Source of the DNA: Carnegiea gigantea
Lineage: Eukaryota > Streptophyta > Magnoliopsida > Caryophyllales > Cactaceae
NCBI GenBank assembly: GCA_029747015.1
Contig: JAKOGI010000329.1
Coordinates: 93,501-157,500 of the forward strand
DNA: 64,000 nt
Direction: 5' to 3'
Shown: positions 34,591 through 46,562 of the stretch, in pieces
Layout of the letters: each line of letters starts with the position of its first letter
Position numbering within the stretch: the first letter of the stretch is position 1
The notes under the pieces: model-generated
Told to the model about the DNA's origin: nothing
Seen by the model: the letters and a program-made list of their open reading frames with translations, nothing else
The model's database searches: none
Translations under genes and position numbers: made by a program

Positions 34591-36030
34591 GATGCTAATC
34601 CTAAACTTGTTAGATGGATATTGCTTTTGCAAGAATTTGACTGTGAGATTAGGGATAAGAAAGGTTCTGAGAACCTTGTAGCTGACCATCTGTCTAGGAT
34701 TCTCCATGATAGAGATAGTGAGTCTAGTGTTTCTGAGTGCTTCCCCGATGAGCAGTTATATGCTGTCCACCCTGATCCTTGGTAAGCTGACATTGTGAAT
34801 TACCTACTTGCTGGTAGGATCCCAGAGGGTTGGACTAAGAATGACAGAGATAGGTTCTTCTATCTTATGAAGTTCTTTGTGTGGGATGATCCTTATTTGT
34901 TCAAGTACTGCTCCAACCAAGTGTTTAGGAGGTGTATTGTTGACAATGAGGTGAGGAGTATCCTTTCTTTTTGTCATGACCAAGCATATAGGGGCATTTT
35001 AGTTGTAGGAAGACTGCAACTAAGGTTCTTCAATATGGCTTCTACTGGCATACTCTGTTTAGAGATGCTTTTAAGTATTGTAATAGTTACCCTAGGTGCC
35101 AGCAGTTGGCTAGAATCACCAGAAGAGATATGATGCCACTGAACTCCATCATCGTGGAGGAGATTTTTGATATATGGGGTATTGATTTTATGGGACCATT
35201 TCCATCTTTCTTTAGGAATGAGTACATTTTGCTAGCTGTGGACTATATTTCTAAATGGATTGAGGCCATCCCTTCTAGGACTAATGACACCAAGGTGGTT
35301 GTGAAGTTCCTTAGGGAGAACATCTTTGCTAGATTTGGCGTACCCAGTGCTACCATTAGTGATCAAGGCACCCATTTTAACAATAGGTCTTTTGATGCCT
35401 TACTGAAGAGGTACTCGACAGTCCATAGGCTTGCTACCCCTATCATCCCCAAAGCATTGGCCAGGTTGAAGCGTGCAATCGGCAGATTAAACAGATTCTG
35501 AAAAAGACAGTGAATAGGAATAGGAAGGATTGGACTGACATGCTCGTAGAAGCTCCTTAGGCCTATAGGACGGCTTTCAAAACTCCCTTGGGTATGTCAC
35601 CTTATATGGTGGTTTATGGTAAGCCTTGTCATCTGCTTGTAGAGATAGAGCATAGGGCTTAGTGGGCCATTAAGAAGCTTAATTATGACTTGACTGAGGC
35701 TAGTAAGGGGCGTGGACTGCAACTAAGTGAGCTTGATGAGATTAGAGCTGAGGCTTATGAGAGTGCTCGATCTTACAAAGAGAGGGCGAAGTTGTTTCAT
35801 GATAAGCATATCCTTAGGAAAGAGTTTGCTCCAGGAATGAAAGTGCTCTTATATGACTCTAAGCTCCATCTATTTCCAGGAAAACTAAGGTCTCGATAGA
35901 CTGGTCCTTACATTATTTTACGTGTTTTTTTTCCTATGGTGCAGTTGAAATCCAAGACCCTGAGAGTGTCTGATACTTCGCGAGCTGAATCCTGATCGGT
36001 GATTGAGATGATAGCTCGGGTGTACTTAGC
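34591..36030 (+). repeat. Copy 2 of the 1,450-bp tandem duplication
   Basis: About 23 substitutions and one single-base indel separate it from copy 1 by eye count (about 1.6 percent). The two copies share stops and the frame shift, so these lesions are older than the duplication. Similarity stops at GTACTTAGC near 36029. Confidence 0.95.
34795..35910 (+). pseudogene. Integrase, copy 2
   Basis: Same content as copy 1. It reads ISDQGTHFNN where copy 1 has ISDQCTHFNN, and has an extra TAG in the C-terminal part (near 35660). The C-terminal [13 protein letters not shown] is intact. Confidence 0.8.
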
Positions 36031-37364
36031 ACCCGACCTAGTTTGCTACGAATTTTCTTATCTTCTTATCTCTTTTTCTTCTTTTCTTTTTCTTTTATTT
36101 TTGTATAGTTAGCTACTTTTGTTTTTCTTTCTCTTTTGTGCATATATGTTGTACACTTGTTTTTAAGTGATGTCCTATTTATTTTTGAGTCTTGTTTTTA
36201 TTTGTTATCTTTTTAGATTTTATTTTGTGGTTTTATGTTTCTTTTTACTCCCAATGAGAACATTGTGAGATTTAGGTGTGGGATGGGAAAACATTGAATA
36301 ACTTTGAAAAAGTTTGAAAAAAATTGAAAAAATTTTGAAAAACTTTAAAAATTCAAAAAGATTTTTTGTTTTGTTTTTGGGGAGGCTTCGTATTATTCTG
36401 ATCAGCTTAAATCCCCTGTGCTTTGACTATTAGCTTGTATGTAAGTGTGATATGCCTGATAGGTCTCCATCCTTAGTATGTCATTATAAGCTCTAATTCT
36501 AACCCAAATTATTCATTATCGATATGTAATTCAATCCTTCTTTATACCATCAATATTATCTTAGGGTCTTAGTCTTCCATGATTGGCTCTCTCACTTGTC
36601 TTTGACACGATTACTTTGGTTTTTTTTATTTGCAACCCAAAAAAAATGAAAAGAAAAAAAAGGCACAAAGAACAAAAAAACAAGGGAAATGAAATAAAAT
36701 TTAGAATGACAACTATCTCTTTGAAGCATGCGCTACGCTACTGGGCGTTACTATTTGAGGCATGTGCTACTGGGCATTACCCTTTGTGGCAATACTGCTA
36801 CTGGAAAAGCTTGCTTCCTATGTTAGTAAGTCAATAATGTAGTTTGTATCAGTTAAGGAGGATTGAGTTTGATTCTCGTAAACCTAAACGCTAGGATGAT
36901 GACGCACTTGCATACGACCACTAGGATAGATTTAAAGTCTTGATGTACGGTGGGGTGAAAAGTTAGTGCTATGATGTCATCCATAGGGTAGGAAGCCTTG
37001 ATGAGTACATTCTGTTTATATGCATGCCAATATATTTGCTACATGGGAGATTTGGTTAGTTAGAATGTGCACAAGTTTCTCCCTTGTATATTTATGTTTG
37101 TAAATCCAAACTATTTTTCTGTTTTCGTTTTTTTCCTTTTTTGATTTCTTTCTCTTATAAATTTTATGGGTATATCTTCTGCAAACCCTCACGAGACCTT
37201 ACTCATGCACTAGGGGTAACCTAGGGGTTTAAAGGGCTTGTTGCACATGCTAAGTGCAACTGTGATTCCTACAAAAGTGAGTTAGGATTTTGTTTTGTTT
37301 TATTTTCTAGGATTTTTAGTTTTGTTTTACTCAAGGACGAGAAAAACTTAGGTGTGGGGGTATT
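36031..37364 (+). other. 3' untranslated region and polypurine tract of the Athila-like element
   Basis: T-rich noncoding DNA without a recognisable env-like gene. It ends with CTTAGGTGTGGGGGTATT just before the 3' LTR, the usual polypurine tract of Athila-type elements. The open frame at 36583-36837 is Lys-rich from A-runs and probably chance. Confidence 0.7.
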
Positions 37365-38705
37365 TGTTCAGCCTGAAATTATTATATTTTTATACCCTTT
37401 ATTACCTAATATTTGCTTGAAATAAATTATTAATTTAGGATTTTAATATTGGTTTTATTTGTTTTGTAGGAATTTGAGGCATTTGAATAATAAATAAATT
37501 TCTTGGAAAAAAAGAGAAAGTTGAATCAAAATTAGATTCGATCATAACAAGCATTTGATGAAGATGAAAGAACAAGAACCAGGCAAGCCCAGTAGCCCAA
37601 ACCACCCTCCAACCCCGCCAGTACTACCTCTTCTCTCTTTGGGCTGAGCCCAGCTCTCTCTTTTTCCTTTCTCTTCTTTCTCTTGTTGGCTGGGCCCAGT
37701 ACGCCTCTTCTTCTTTGCTCACGGTCCAGCCCAAACTGTTATACCTTCACTTAAGCTGTCATGTCCCTCGCACAAGCCTTCAGCAGCTACTCCCCCCCAT
37801 CCCCTTTACCCTTCTGCCTCGTCGATTCATAGTCCAGAGAAACTAAAGGAAATAGAACAGCACACGCTTCACTTTTAATGGCCGCCGTTTCATCTGCCCA
37901 CCCATTTTCTTATCTCTTTGTTCATCATTTACTCCCTTTAATTACTAATCGGCCGTTTTTGAGGAGGGAATCCGAAGGATTAATAAGGTAATGATGGGTC
38001 GGCATTCGTGGAGGGCTTCAAAGGAGATCGAAGTCAGTGCGAAGAAGGGGGAACGAGATAAATGGCCGGTGAGCAGAAGCATGGGGGTTAACAAAGCGGA
38101 GTATATTAGGGTAGTATAGGAGTTAGAATTTTGATAGCTTATGTTCTTCATTCAAAATTTCTAGTTTCAGATTCAATTAAGGGAAGTTCTTATTTTCGAA
38201 TTGCTTTACTGTTTTGTTCATTATTCGAACTTCAGATTTGTTCTTCTGGGTTTCAGGCATTAGTGTAGTTGATTAAGCTTTTTTGATTTTGATTAGATGC
38301 GATAGTTCTGTTCTGCTTTGCTTTGGATTGGAACGCACATTCGAATGAAGCCCTTGGTCCTTTGTTTTGGAGATTTTCATTTGCCTGCTTCCATTTGCTG
38401 CTCCGGTAAATTAATCAAAACAAATCAATACAGCTAAGTGTTGGTTGGCTCAACTTATTTACACTTTGATGCTTCATTCTTATTTTGGCTTTAGGTCTTC
38501 GCAAGTTAGAGCTTACAATTCCATGAATTAATATTGTTTACTTAGTCTAATAATTGGTAGAATAGCTTGACTTTGGAGTTGGTTAATTAGCATGTAGTGT
38601 TAAATTAGTTTAGAATTTTTGGCAACCAACGTTCACAACCATCCCTGAGGATGATACCCGTAAGTGTTACAATGATAAAACCGTACACTTGTGGAATTCA
38701 CAACA
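37365..38705 (+). repeat. 3' LTR of the Athila-like element
   Basis: Begins TGTTCAGCCTGAAATTATT, ends GTGGAATTCACAACA, and is followed by the AACTT target repeat. Confidence 0.9.
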
Positions 38706-38710
38706 AACTT

Positions 38711-39860
38711 CTACCAATTCTTACCAATATTTATTTACTTTTACTAATCTCTTTCATAATTTTCACAATTTTTAAACTATCATGTGGAAATTAATTATTG
38801 TTTCAACCATTAAAATACCATTTGGCTAATTTTCTGGGTTGCTGTATTGAAGGAAGCATAACTAAAATTATGATTCCGTATTGTTTATAAATGCGAATCT
38901 AATAATGCAATTATTAACTCTCAAGCACCATGAGTTTTAGGATAACTATTTTTAGGCCTCTGACTTTTTGAAAATAACCCTCGGGTACCTTATATTTTTA
39001 AAAAATAGACTCATAGGTCCTTTTTCTTATTGTTTTGGCATAAAACTTTCAAAAATTACAAATTTAACCCAAACAACATAATTGTAATAATTTTATTTTT
39101 TTGGGCTTTTTTAGAAACCATATGCTTGTTTTAAATGATTTAGCTTCTTACAATAACTTTATTGGTACTAGTTATCACAATATATTACTTACATTATAAA
39201 TATTATATTTTCTGTGATTATAGGCCCAGCATACTTAGCAAAATTATAAAATTTAATTGGAGAGTTTTGACCATTACCTAAATCTAATTGGCATTGGACC
39301 TTAGAGTTCCTCTAACTTTCAGTTTACATAGATTGTTAATCACAACCATACCTTTTTTCCTAGGTCAGGCACATTATAGATACATTTCATTTCCTACCTT
39401 GGATGGTAGCCACTATTAAGCTTTTATATTTTTAAGGATAGTGAAACTATGATTTAAAAAATTATAATATTTAAGGCATAATGTTCGAATGAATAAGGTT
39501 CCCTATTGGTAAACTTCTTTTATAACTTGAAAGTTAAAATGGTATAATGGAAACATTTGAAGAGCGATTTAAGCAGCTAAGATCATCAAAGATGTTTGAT
39601 CATAGAGAAATGGAGATACCTGACTTCTCTTTTGCTTAAGTATGCTCAAATGACTATATCCCTTTACAACACTCAGCTTCTCCTTTTACAGAGGAGATGG
39701 AATATATAGGATGCCGTAATGGTAGTACGCATACTATTACAAGATACTTTCACATGGCTACAATAGACTACATTATTTTACTAGCTTGACACTTGACAAG
39801 ATAATACATAATAATGCAACAATTTTTCAGAGCACATAATACTGACGTGACTAGTTGTCC
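38711..39860. other. AT-rich DNA without a gene
   Basis: It continues the ACCAA-rich target sequence of the retrotransposon for about 60 bp, then unassigned AT-rich DNA. Confidence 0.5.
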
Positions 39861-40060
39861 ATATTGAGATTTTGCATACCTTCATCTCCACCAATGTCTT
39901 CAAATATACCATTATCCAGATAATCATCAAAATCTTCTTGAAGTTCAAGATGTTCTGTACCCCATTTTCAAATAATCATATAGATATTTCTTTTCTTTTC
40001 TGATAGAAATTTTTTAGCTTCGACATCAAAGAGATAATCAAATACATCTTCTGAAATAGC
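39861..40060 (-). pseudogene. Acidic C-terminal end of the caulimovirid polyprotein
   Basis: A minus-strand frame reads a Lys/Glu-rich stretch, one TGA, then an Asp/Glu-rich tail with FEDIGGDEGMQN, and closes at TAG (about 39861). Its position downstream of RNase H on the same strand supports the link; the sequence itself was not matched to a known domain. Confidence 0.4.
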
Positions 40061-41041
40061 TCATTCTACTTTCATATATCTGCTAAAATCATTATGATAA
40101 ACAAAAGTAGTGTCTCTATAATCAATTGCGTATTTTTCCTAGTTTAATCAATGCCCACATTTGATGACAAATGCTGCAAAAACCAATGACCCTTGCTAAA
40201 AAGGATCATCAACTACTTCTTATCGCTCTAGAAACCATTCTTATAATTGATTATCAAGATCATTTAGATCAACTAATTGAGCAAGATAATGCCCTAGTTT
40301 GGCTTCTCTATTTTCATACTCGATCAAATGTGTAATGTACCTTAATATGTAGATTTCTATTATATAAGACTCTTGTTGGTTAGATTTGAGAAGAATGGGT
40401 ACTTTGAATTAGGGATTCCCTTGAGGTAAGCTAGTATTCCTTATTCCCAGACTTTCATGATGAGGTCATCTAGAGGGATTGAATTTATTGAGAATCTGAC
40501 ACTACTAACTCTAGATCTACTTGGGAAGAGAACATAGTAATCTATGATTCCCAAATATCATAGAAATATTTATGATAGTAGTCGATGTAGGTTGCATACT
40601 ATTCATTGAACCATTTTTCATGAACAAAGGAACATATTTTTACTTGAACATATAAGGGCACCTTAAATAGTTCATTTGTAACTTTAAAAGGTTGAATCTA
40701 TGGGCTACTAGATAGGCAAATGACAACAATCGAAAAGGTGATCTACTTTTTGTATGAAATTCTAAAATATTAAGGATTTTACTAGAAGGAGAAACCGTTC
40801 TAGCAGTAATGATATTTCATTTTGAATTTTCTCCTTTTCTAGTAGGAGTTATACTCGGTCAATCACCATTGGCAAGCTCACGAGTTAGAGTATCTGCCAA
40901 AGAATTTTTTGGTCCCTTTATATGGCCAAAGGAGAAAGAAAACTAGTTAAGCCATACTTGCCAATGTAGGAATCGCCCTTGTACTTGCATATTTGATAGA
41001 TTCTTTTTTTTTATAAAATCAAGTATTCCATTGTAATTAGC

Positions 41042-41293
41042 TCAAATAAGAGAAGGTTTAGGTGCTAAATAAATTAGAAACTTTTCAATTCTCGTTATGA
41101 TTGTAAGGATTTCTTTTTTCAAAGTAGGATAGTTGCATTCTGCTTTATTAAAGCTTCCATTGTAATATTTATAGAGTTTTTCTCCTTCTTTGATTTTGAA
41201 TACTACACTCCAGCACTTGTTGTTGGCATCTGTCTCAAGAATCAAATTATCTTCTTCATTAGGCAAGTTAAGAATATGAAGGTTTTTTAGCAC
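41042..41293 (-). pseudogene. Caulimovirid RNase H
   Basis: The frame includes LILETDANNKCWSVV, YYNGSFNKAECNYPTLKKEI and a hydrophobic end, the RNase H pattern with its first Asp (ETDA) and Glu (KAECNY) present. It is shorter than a whole domain and ends at a stop. It directly follows the RT block on the same strand. Confidence 0.75.
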
Positions 41294-41390
41294 ATCTTTA
41301 TGAATTTTTGAACAATCTTTGAATTAGTACGAGTCCATGTATAACTTCCTTCTTTTCTAAGCTTCTATTTTAACGGTTTTCTCAGCTTAG

Positions 41391-42110
41391 CTAATCTTTA
41401 ATAAAATCAAAAGCATAGCTGAGACAGCCAAGAAATCTTTCTAATTGCTTTATATCTTCAATCTTCTTAGAAAAATTTTCTATCTTTTCTAAAATATACT
41501 TCTGTAGAATGGTTTGTCCAACTTTCATTTCTAGACCTAAGAACTCTATTTCTTGTTCAATATAAATGCTCTTGTTGTTATCAAGGATTACACTATGATC
41601 AGTGCATCTTTGGGTGATAGCTAGAGCATTAAATTTCTGTTGTTCTATGGTCCTGAGAAAGACATGAATATCATTGATATAAAACGAGACAATAGTGATT
41701 AAGAACTTTGAAGATGTTGTCCCTTCTTCTTTGGAATATTTGAGGCATATTTTTAAGTACAATTTGAAGTACAAATGGCATTAATATACACTCATAATGT
41801 CCTTGAGGTGCACTAAAAGTGATTAAAGGAATGCTTTCTTTATTAATTTTTATTTACAAATATCCACTTTTACAATCCATTTTCTAGAACTAAGAGGCTC
41901 ATTGAATTCTATTGAAAAGAGCTATTTTGTTAGGAATACAATAACCAGTAAAGGTAGTACTATCATTAAGGTTTTTGTAATTGATTACTATTCTAGCATT
42001 TCCTCTTTTTACTTCAGCATAATTTCTCACCATGAATGCAGGACTGGTATAAGGACTCTTACTATTGCTGTAACCCTTTATCCAAAAGTTCTTTTATTTG
42101 TTCCTTAAAA
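41391..42110 (-). pseudogene. Caulimovirid reverse transcriptase
   Basis: The clear part (41774-41391) has the catalytic loop as Y-I-N-D, so the first Asp of the usual pair is replaced. It goes on with EIEFLGLEMKVGQ and QLERFLGCLSYAFDFI, the conserved RT thumb/connection motifs of pararetroviruses. Upstream of 41774 only scattered pieces remain, with several stops. Non-functional. Confidence 0.8.
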
Positions 42111-42484
42111 TTTTGGATATCTTGTTGTGTATACACTGTTTGTTTTGCTTTAATATAAATGTCTTATCTTTGTCCCAAAATTTTAGTAGATTATCATAAT
42201 AAAGCTCTTTGCATAATTCTTCTTGTTGTTTAATAATCTGCTCTTTAATAAATAGCTCAAGTAGTGAGATTGTTAGTCATAGTTCACGTTGTGTAGGATT
42301 ACCTTCTCACCATGAGTGCTATGTACTCAATCTGTTCATTAATGTATGCTTTATTTGACTTATCAATTGGAACCAAGTGACCATTTATCGTGGATTTGAT
42401 TTGTTTTATGGTTTGTGTTCATGGAGGATATAGCCTTTGAAAATTATTTCCTATAATCATATGATGAGATTGTTGATCTATAGC

Positions 42485-42700
42485 TCATAAAACTGGTATA
42501 ATGCATTGGACTTTTCCTATTTCAATGGGTAACCCTTCTATGGCTTCGTTATGTCTCATTATGTTATTATTAGCTATTTCTACTTGTAAATGATTCTTTT
42601 CTTCCTTGTATATGTATTTTGTAAATAGAGATCTTTTTCTAAAATAGACAAAATAACCACGATCGAGGTAAGCACACAATTTGCATTTATTACATCCTTA
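42485..42700 (-). pseudogene. Caulimovirid aspartic protease
   Basis: The motif CAYLDRG stands where the active-site D-T/S-G triad is expected, so the Thr/Ser is replaced by Arg. IANNNI and LPIEIGKVQCIIPVL follow, the later strands of the family's protease. Its place just before RT fits the polyprotein order. Confidence 0.65.
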
Positions 42701-43295
42701 TAACCATATGTGCGTTAGGATGTAAATGCTATTAGAATTAGTGTTGGTGGCTTCATAGCATATCTCCATGGTCATATTTTTTACTAATTAATTATCATAA
42801 ATTGGCTCACTGATAGTCCTCATTTTGTACCCAATGTCTTTTCCGTCTAAACTCATGCTCCGATCTATGCTATGTCTTACGAGTTCAAAATTCATTTTAC
42901 TCATTTCACTAGTCAGGCTAATTGCATCATCTTCTTTAAGCTCTTATTTAGCTGCCGAAGATCCTTTTTACCATTCCAATCTTGTACTCATACTTCTTAA
43001 TAGTTATGTTTTAATTATAATTTTTTAGTTCTTATCAATTTTTATTACATTTTTCTTATTGATTTTTGTGGGGTTGGAACAACTAGATATCCAAGACCTA
43101 TTAATTTTTATCTTTTGCGGATTGGGTTTTATCCTTTGAACTTTTGGCATTGGAATAGGACTTTCAAATTTTTCTGCCTCCATCATTGTTACCTTAGTAT
43201 TTGGATCTATAGTATTATCTAATTTGTAGATTATTTTTCAAAATATCCTTAGCGGGTAACCCTCTCTCTTCGTATCCGTCTCAACTGCTTTTATC

Positions 43296-44400
43296 TTAAA
43301 GGATTAGGGAGTTTTTGGCAAATTTATCATTTAGGCTGACATAATATCGAAGTCGGCAACTGAATTTTACTGAACCATTACACAAATTAATCTTCGTCCC
43401 TATGATAATTTGATTGTTAAATTTAGTATGTCTAATGTCACAAAGCAAAGCATAAAGATCGACATGTTTGCCATAATCTTGTAATGGTGTTTTTTGAAGT
43501 TGGTACATCTAAAATGGATATACCTATATTTTTTATCCTTATTATGCTTAAGGATGTTTTCCCAATCAATGAGATTTACTTCTCACATATCAGATTCACA
43601 GTCTTTTTCCTCCAAATCTTATTCCATCATTTGGCATAAATACTTAGTCTTTGATTGAAAGATGAATTTTTTTAAAGATTATATATTTCTGTATTACAGG
43701 AAGGACCTAATCTCCTTTGATATCCATATTCTCATTATCTACTGTAAGTTCTTCTTTGTGAAGGTCAACAAGACTAATTGAACTACTTTTCATCTTATGA
43801 CTAGCTTTTTTTTTAATAATAACTTTTTTCATATTCATCTTCCATTACTATCTCAATAATTCCCTTATTTTTCCAGGCCAAGTCCAGTGCTTGATCCTTG
43901 CTGAGCTTAAAATAGTCTAGATTACCTACGGTTTCAAGAAGCTTATTAACCTTCCTATGTCTACATAAAGACCTACTTCTCCACATGCTCAATACCTTCT
44001 TCTTTATTTTTCTCCCCTTTGCTTGTCAAACCTTTTGTTCTTATAAACTTTTCTTTTTCTTCTCTTCTCAATTTCATTTGCACATTGATGAAGAGTATCA
44101 TAACAAGTTAGAAATTGCTCCTTTGTTTTCTTTTGTTTTTGGAGATCAGGACATTGATCATTAACCCATTTTCTTAAATATGAGATTCTTCTACAGAGGG
44201 TATCAATTATATCCACTTCTTCAAGCCATGTAATGTATTTACATTAACTATGTAATTTTTGGGGTAAGATAATTTATCATAAAACATACCGAGAATGACT
44301 TCATTATGCCCAATTTTGTACTGATGTTGACAATAATACAATTTTCTAGATATCTCATGTCCAAGAGCTTTATGTTATTAATCTTTCTTACCACTCTCTT
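43296..44400 (-). pseudogene. Probable coat/movement protein region of the caulimovirid remnant
   Basis: Blocks at 43508-43296 (CNGSVKFSCRLRYYVSL) and 44216-44004 (Lys/Arg-rich, KRRKRKVYKNKRF), plus a Cys/His-containing stretch at about 44380-44250, lie upstream of the protease on the same strand. Structural and movement proteins precede the protease in pararetroviruses. Assignment of each block is not certain. Confidence 0.4.
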
Positions 44401-44419
44401 GCTTTTTCTTTGTAATAAC

Positions 44420-45200
44420 TTGAATCTAAACCATACTAGTTACTTCCATCAACCTCTATTTAAATTAATTAATTTTAGCACCACATTTTAAATTAGCATT
44501 CGAGATATTTATGCAATTACTGGTTGAAATGGCATAACGGCCTCAAGATAAAATTCCATTATGCTCCATCCTAATTCATTAAAAATTATAAATAAATACT
44601 TAAACGATAGATAAGTAAAATTAGCCCCTTAATAAAAATGGGAAGTCATGGAATATACAAATATACTTACATTATATAAACAAAATGATTTTATCAATAA
44701 ACGAAATAAATAAATAAAATGTAAGGAATAAATTAATTAATATGGATAAAGTTTATAATTTTTCCAAATATGCCTTAAAATTTCTATCAATCGCCCAAAA
44801 ATATATTAGTTCAAAATTTATGCCCAAATACTCATAAGGCTAAAAAAAATATAATAATAAATAAATAGAAATAAAGGAGAATAAATGGGGGGCAATATCT
44901 AGTTTGGATCAGTTAGATCAAACTATAAGAAGTACAAAGCATTATTTTTCTTTTTCATCAAACACACCCCATTTTCCTTCTTTCCCCCACATAGGTCCTC
45001 CCTAATTTTCCCTTGTATAGGCGTAAAATTGGGGATCAAATTTTTAATTATCTGATGATGAGGAAATTAACCCAATCATGAACCCGCAGGCCCAATGAGG
45101 TGATTAATCAAAATAAAATGACAAAAAGAAAAGAAATAATAATGAGAGTCCAACTAGAGGAGAGATGACTCGAGCCAGCAAGGCCTATTGGGCTTAGGAG
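44420..45200. other. AT-rich segment left of the Tat-like element
   Basis: No gene recognised. It may include the missing left part of the 5' LTR of the next element; no convincing TG boundary or target repeat was found. Confidence 0.4.
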
Positions 45201-45204
45201 CCGG

Positions 45205-46541
45205 TCTGTTTTTCCCTTTTGTTTTTGCTCCCTTTTTTCCTGAGTTCATGTCCAACTCAGTTATTTGTGCTAATGTCGCAGGTGCGTCTAGTTAAAGGCA
45301 GATTCTAGATAACATTAGAAAATTCATTAAGCCTAATATGATTAGGATTCGCTATTCTTTTCCTAGGTAGAGTCCGTCTAATTATCACATATAAAAAGAG
45401 GAAAGAAGAGGCGAAAGCAAAAGAGGAAAAGAGAAGGGAAAGAGCAATTAATCAATCAATGAGAAAGGAAGCCAATTGGTCAGGCCAGAGCTATTGAGAG
45501 ATCACTTGAGAGATCTTGAGGAAATTATTGCTACTCAACTATAATCCTTAGTCTCTCATCTAAGATTAGCACTATAATCACTCCATTGGTTTCCCCAAGT
45601 AATCATATGGCTTGTCTTGAGGGCAAAAATTTCATCTTTCTCCTCCTGTGTTCTCTTTTCATGCTTACTATGTTCTTATAAGTAAATAAAGATGTAATAT
45701 TTTAGGTAGTTCCCGTCCTTCGTAAATTGTTTATTTTACCTATTTTTGCATTAGACTAAGGATTGTACCTTTTTGCCGAATTTTATGTGAAATATTACTA
45801 ATGTTTGTATGATTGCATGTTAGCGTAATTGAAGCTTTAGATTTTCCATGTTGAATAGTAGAGGCTGTCAATGATGACAAGCGATGATATGATGCACACT
45901 AGCACATCATTGCACATTCGCCCCTGAATCTGGATTCTCGGTTTGAGATTAAGAGTCAAGATGAGTCCTCACACCACGGATTCTATGGGGGCTTTTTAAA
46001 GACCTTTTTGAAATTAAATCGATTCATTCCTTCAGTGCCCCTTTGGTTGTCCTTATCGGTACGATTCACTTTGAAAATAGACTTGGTTTGTAAGCTTTCC
46101 TAAAAACTCACTAGTGGCTCTATTAAAGTTTATAATCACAATTATTTTTAGTTTTTTTTTATTTTCTATCCCTTTTTTGATTTCTATACTTAGCAGAGTG
46201 GTACTGATCCTAGACAGTAAGACTGCATGGACAAAGAAAAATAGTCCTAATCAGACACAGGAGCCAACCAGTTCCTGGATCAGGCAGTCATCACTGCGTT
46301 GAATCATGACCAAGAACAAGTTGACCTTATCTTAGTCTTAGAGCTGACCGATTTTTGGGTTAAATTTAGGAACAGGCTTCCTAGTTTAATCCAATATTTC
46401 TACCTTTTTTTAAGGAAAAAAAAGTAACAGTTCGCTCTCTTTTCCAAAAAAATAAGAAAAATCAAAATAAAACTCCCTAGCAAAAAAGGGTAGTCGAACC
46501 ATTCATGGGGGATCTCATCCTCGGGGAGGTGGATCCTTGCA
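45205..46541 (+). repeat. 5' LTR, or surviving 3' portion of it, of the Tat-like element
   Basis: Matches 59766-61092 through shared landmarks (GTGCTAAT...CGCAGG/CATAGG, TTCTTTTCCTAGGT, TTGAGAGATCACTTGAGAGAT, CTCCATTGGTTTCCCCA, GATTTTCCATGTTGAATAGT, GGGGAGGTGGAT). It ends CCTTGCA. Similarity fades left of about 45205, perhaps 45148, so it may be truncated. Confidence 0.75.
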
Positions 46542-46542
46542 A

Positions 46543-46562
46543 TGGTGGCTCCACTGAGGATG
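46543..46562 (+). other. Primer binding site of the Tat-like element
   Basis: TGGTGGCTCCACTGAGGATG lies one base after the LTR end. It resembles the TGGCGACTCCACTGGGGA primer site that I recall for Tat/Ogre elements (tRNA-Arg type), with a few mismatches. Confidence 0.6.

Larger units (their letters stand above)
26923..38710 (+). mobile_element. Athila-like Ty3/gypsy retrotransposon with both LTRs and AACTT target duplication
   Basis: AACTT occurs directly before the 5' LTR (26923-26927) and after the 3' LTR (38706-38710). LTRs run TG...CA (26928-28264 and 37365-38705, about 1.34 kb). The PBS and PPT are in place. The internal region encodes gag, protease, RT, RNase H and integrase in Ty3/gypsy order on the plus strand, with many stops and shifts. 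The LTRs differ by roughly 6-8 percent over the first stretch compared by eye, so the insertion is moderately old. The copy is structurally full length but not coding-competent. Confidence 0.9.
39861..44400 (-). other. Endogenous caulimovirid (pararetrovirus) remnant
   Basis: On the minus strand, from high to low coordinates, lie coat/movement-type blocks, an aspartic protease, reverse transcriptase, RNase H and an acidic C-terminal end closing at about 39861. That order, the absence of an integrase, and the absence of LTRs around it fit integrated Caulimoviridae rather than a retrotransposon. It is full of stops and frame shifts, including changes in catalytic motifs, so it is an inert copy. 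The genus was not determined. No intergenic promoter or tRNA-Met primer site was seen. Confidence 0.7.
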
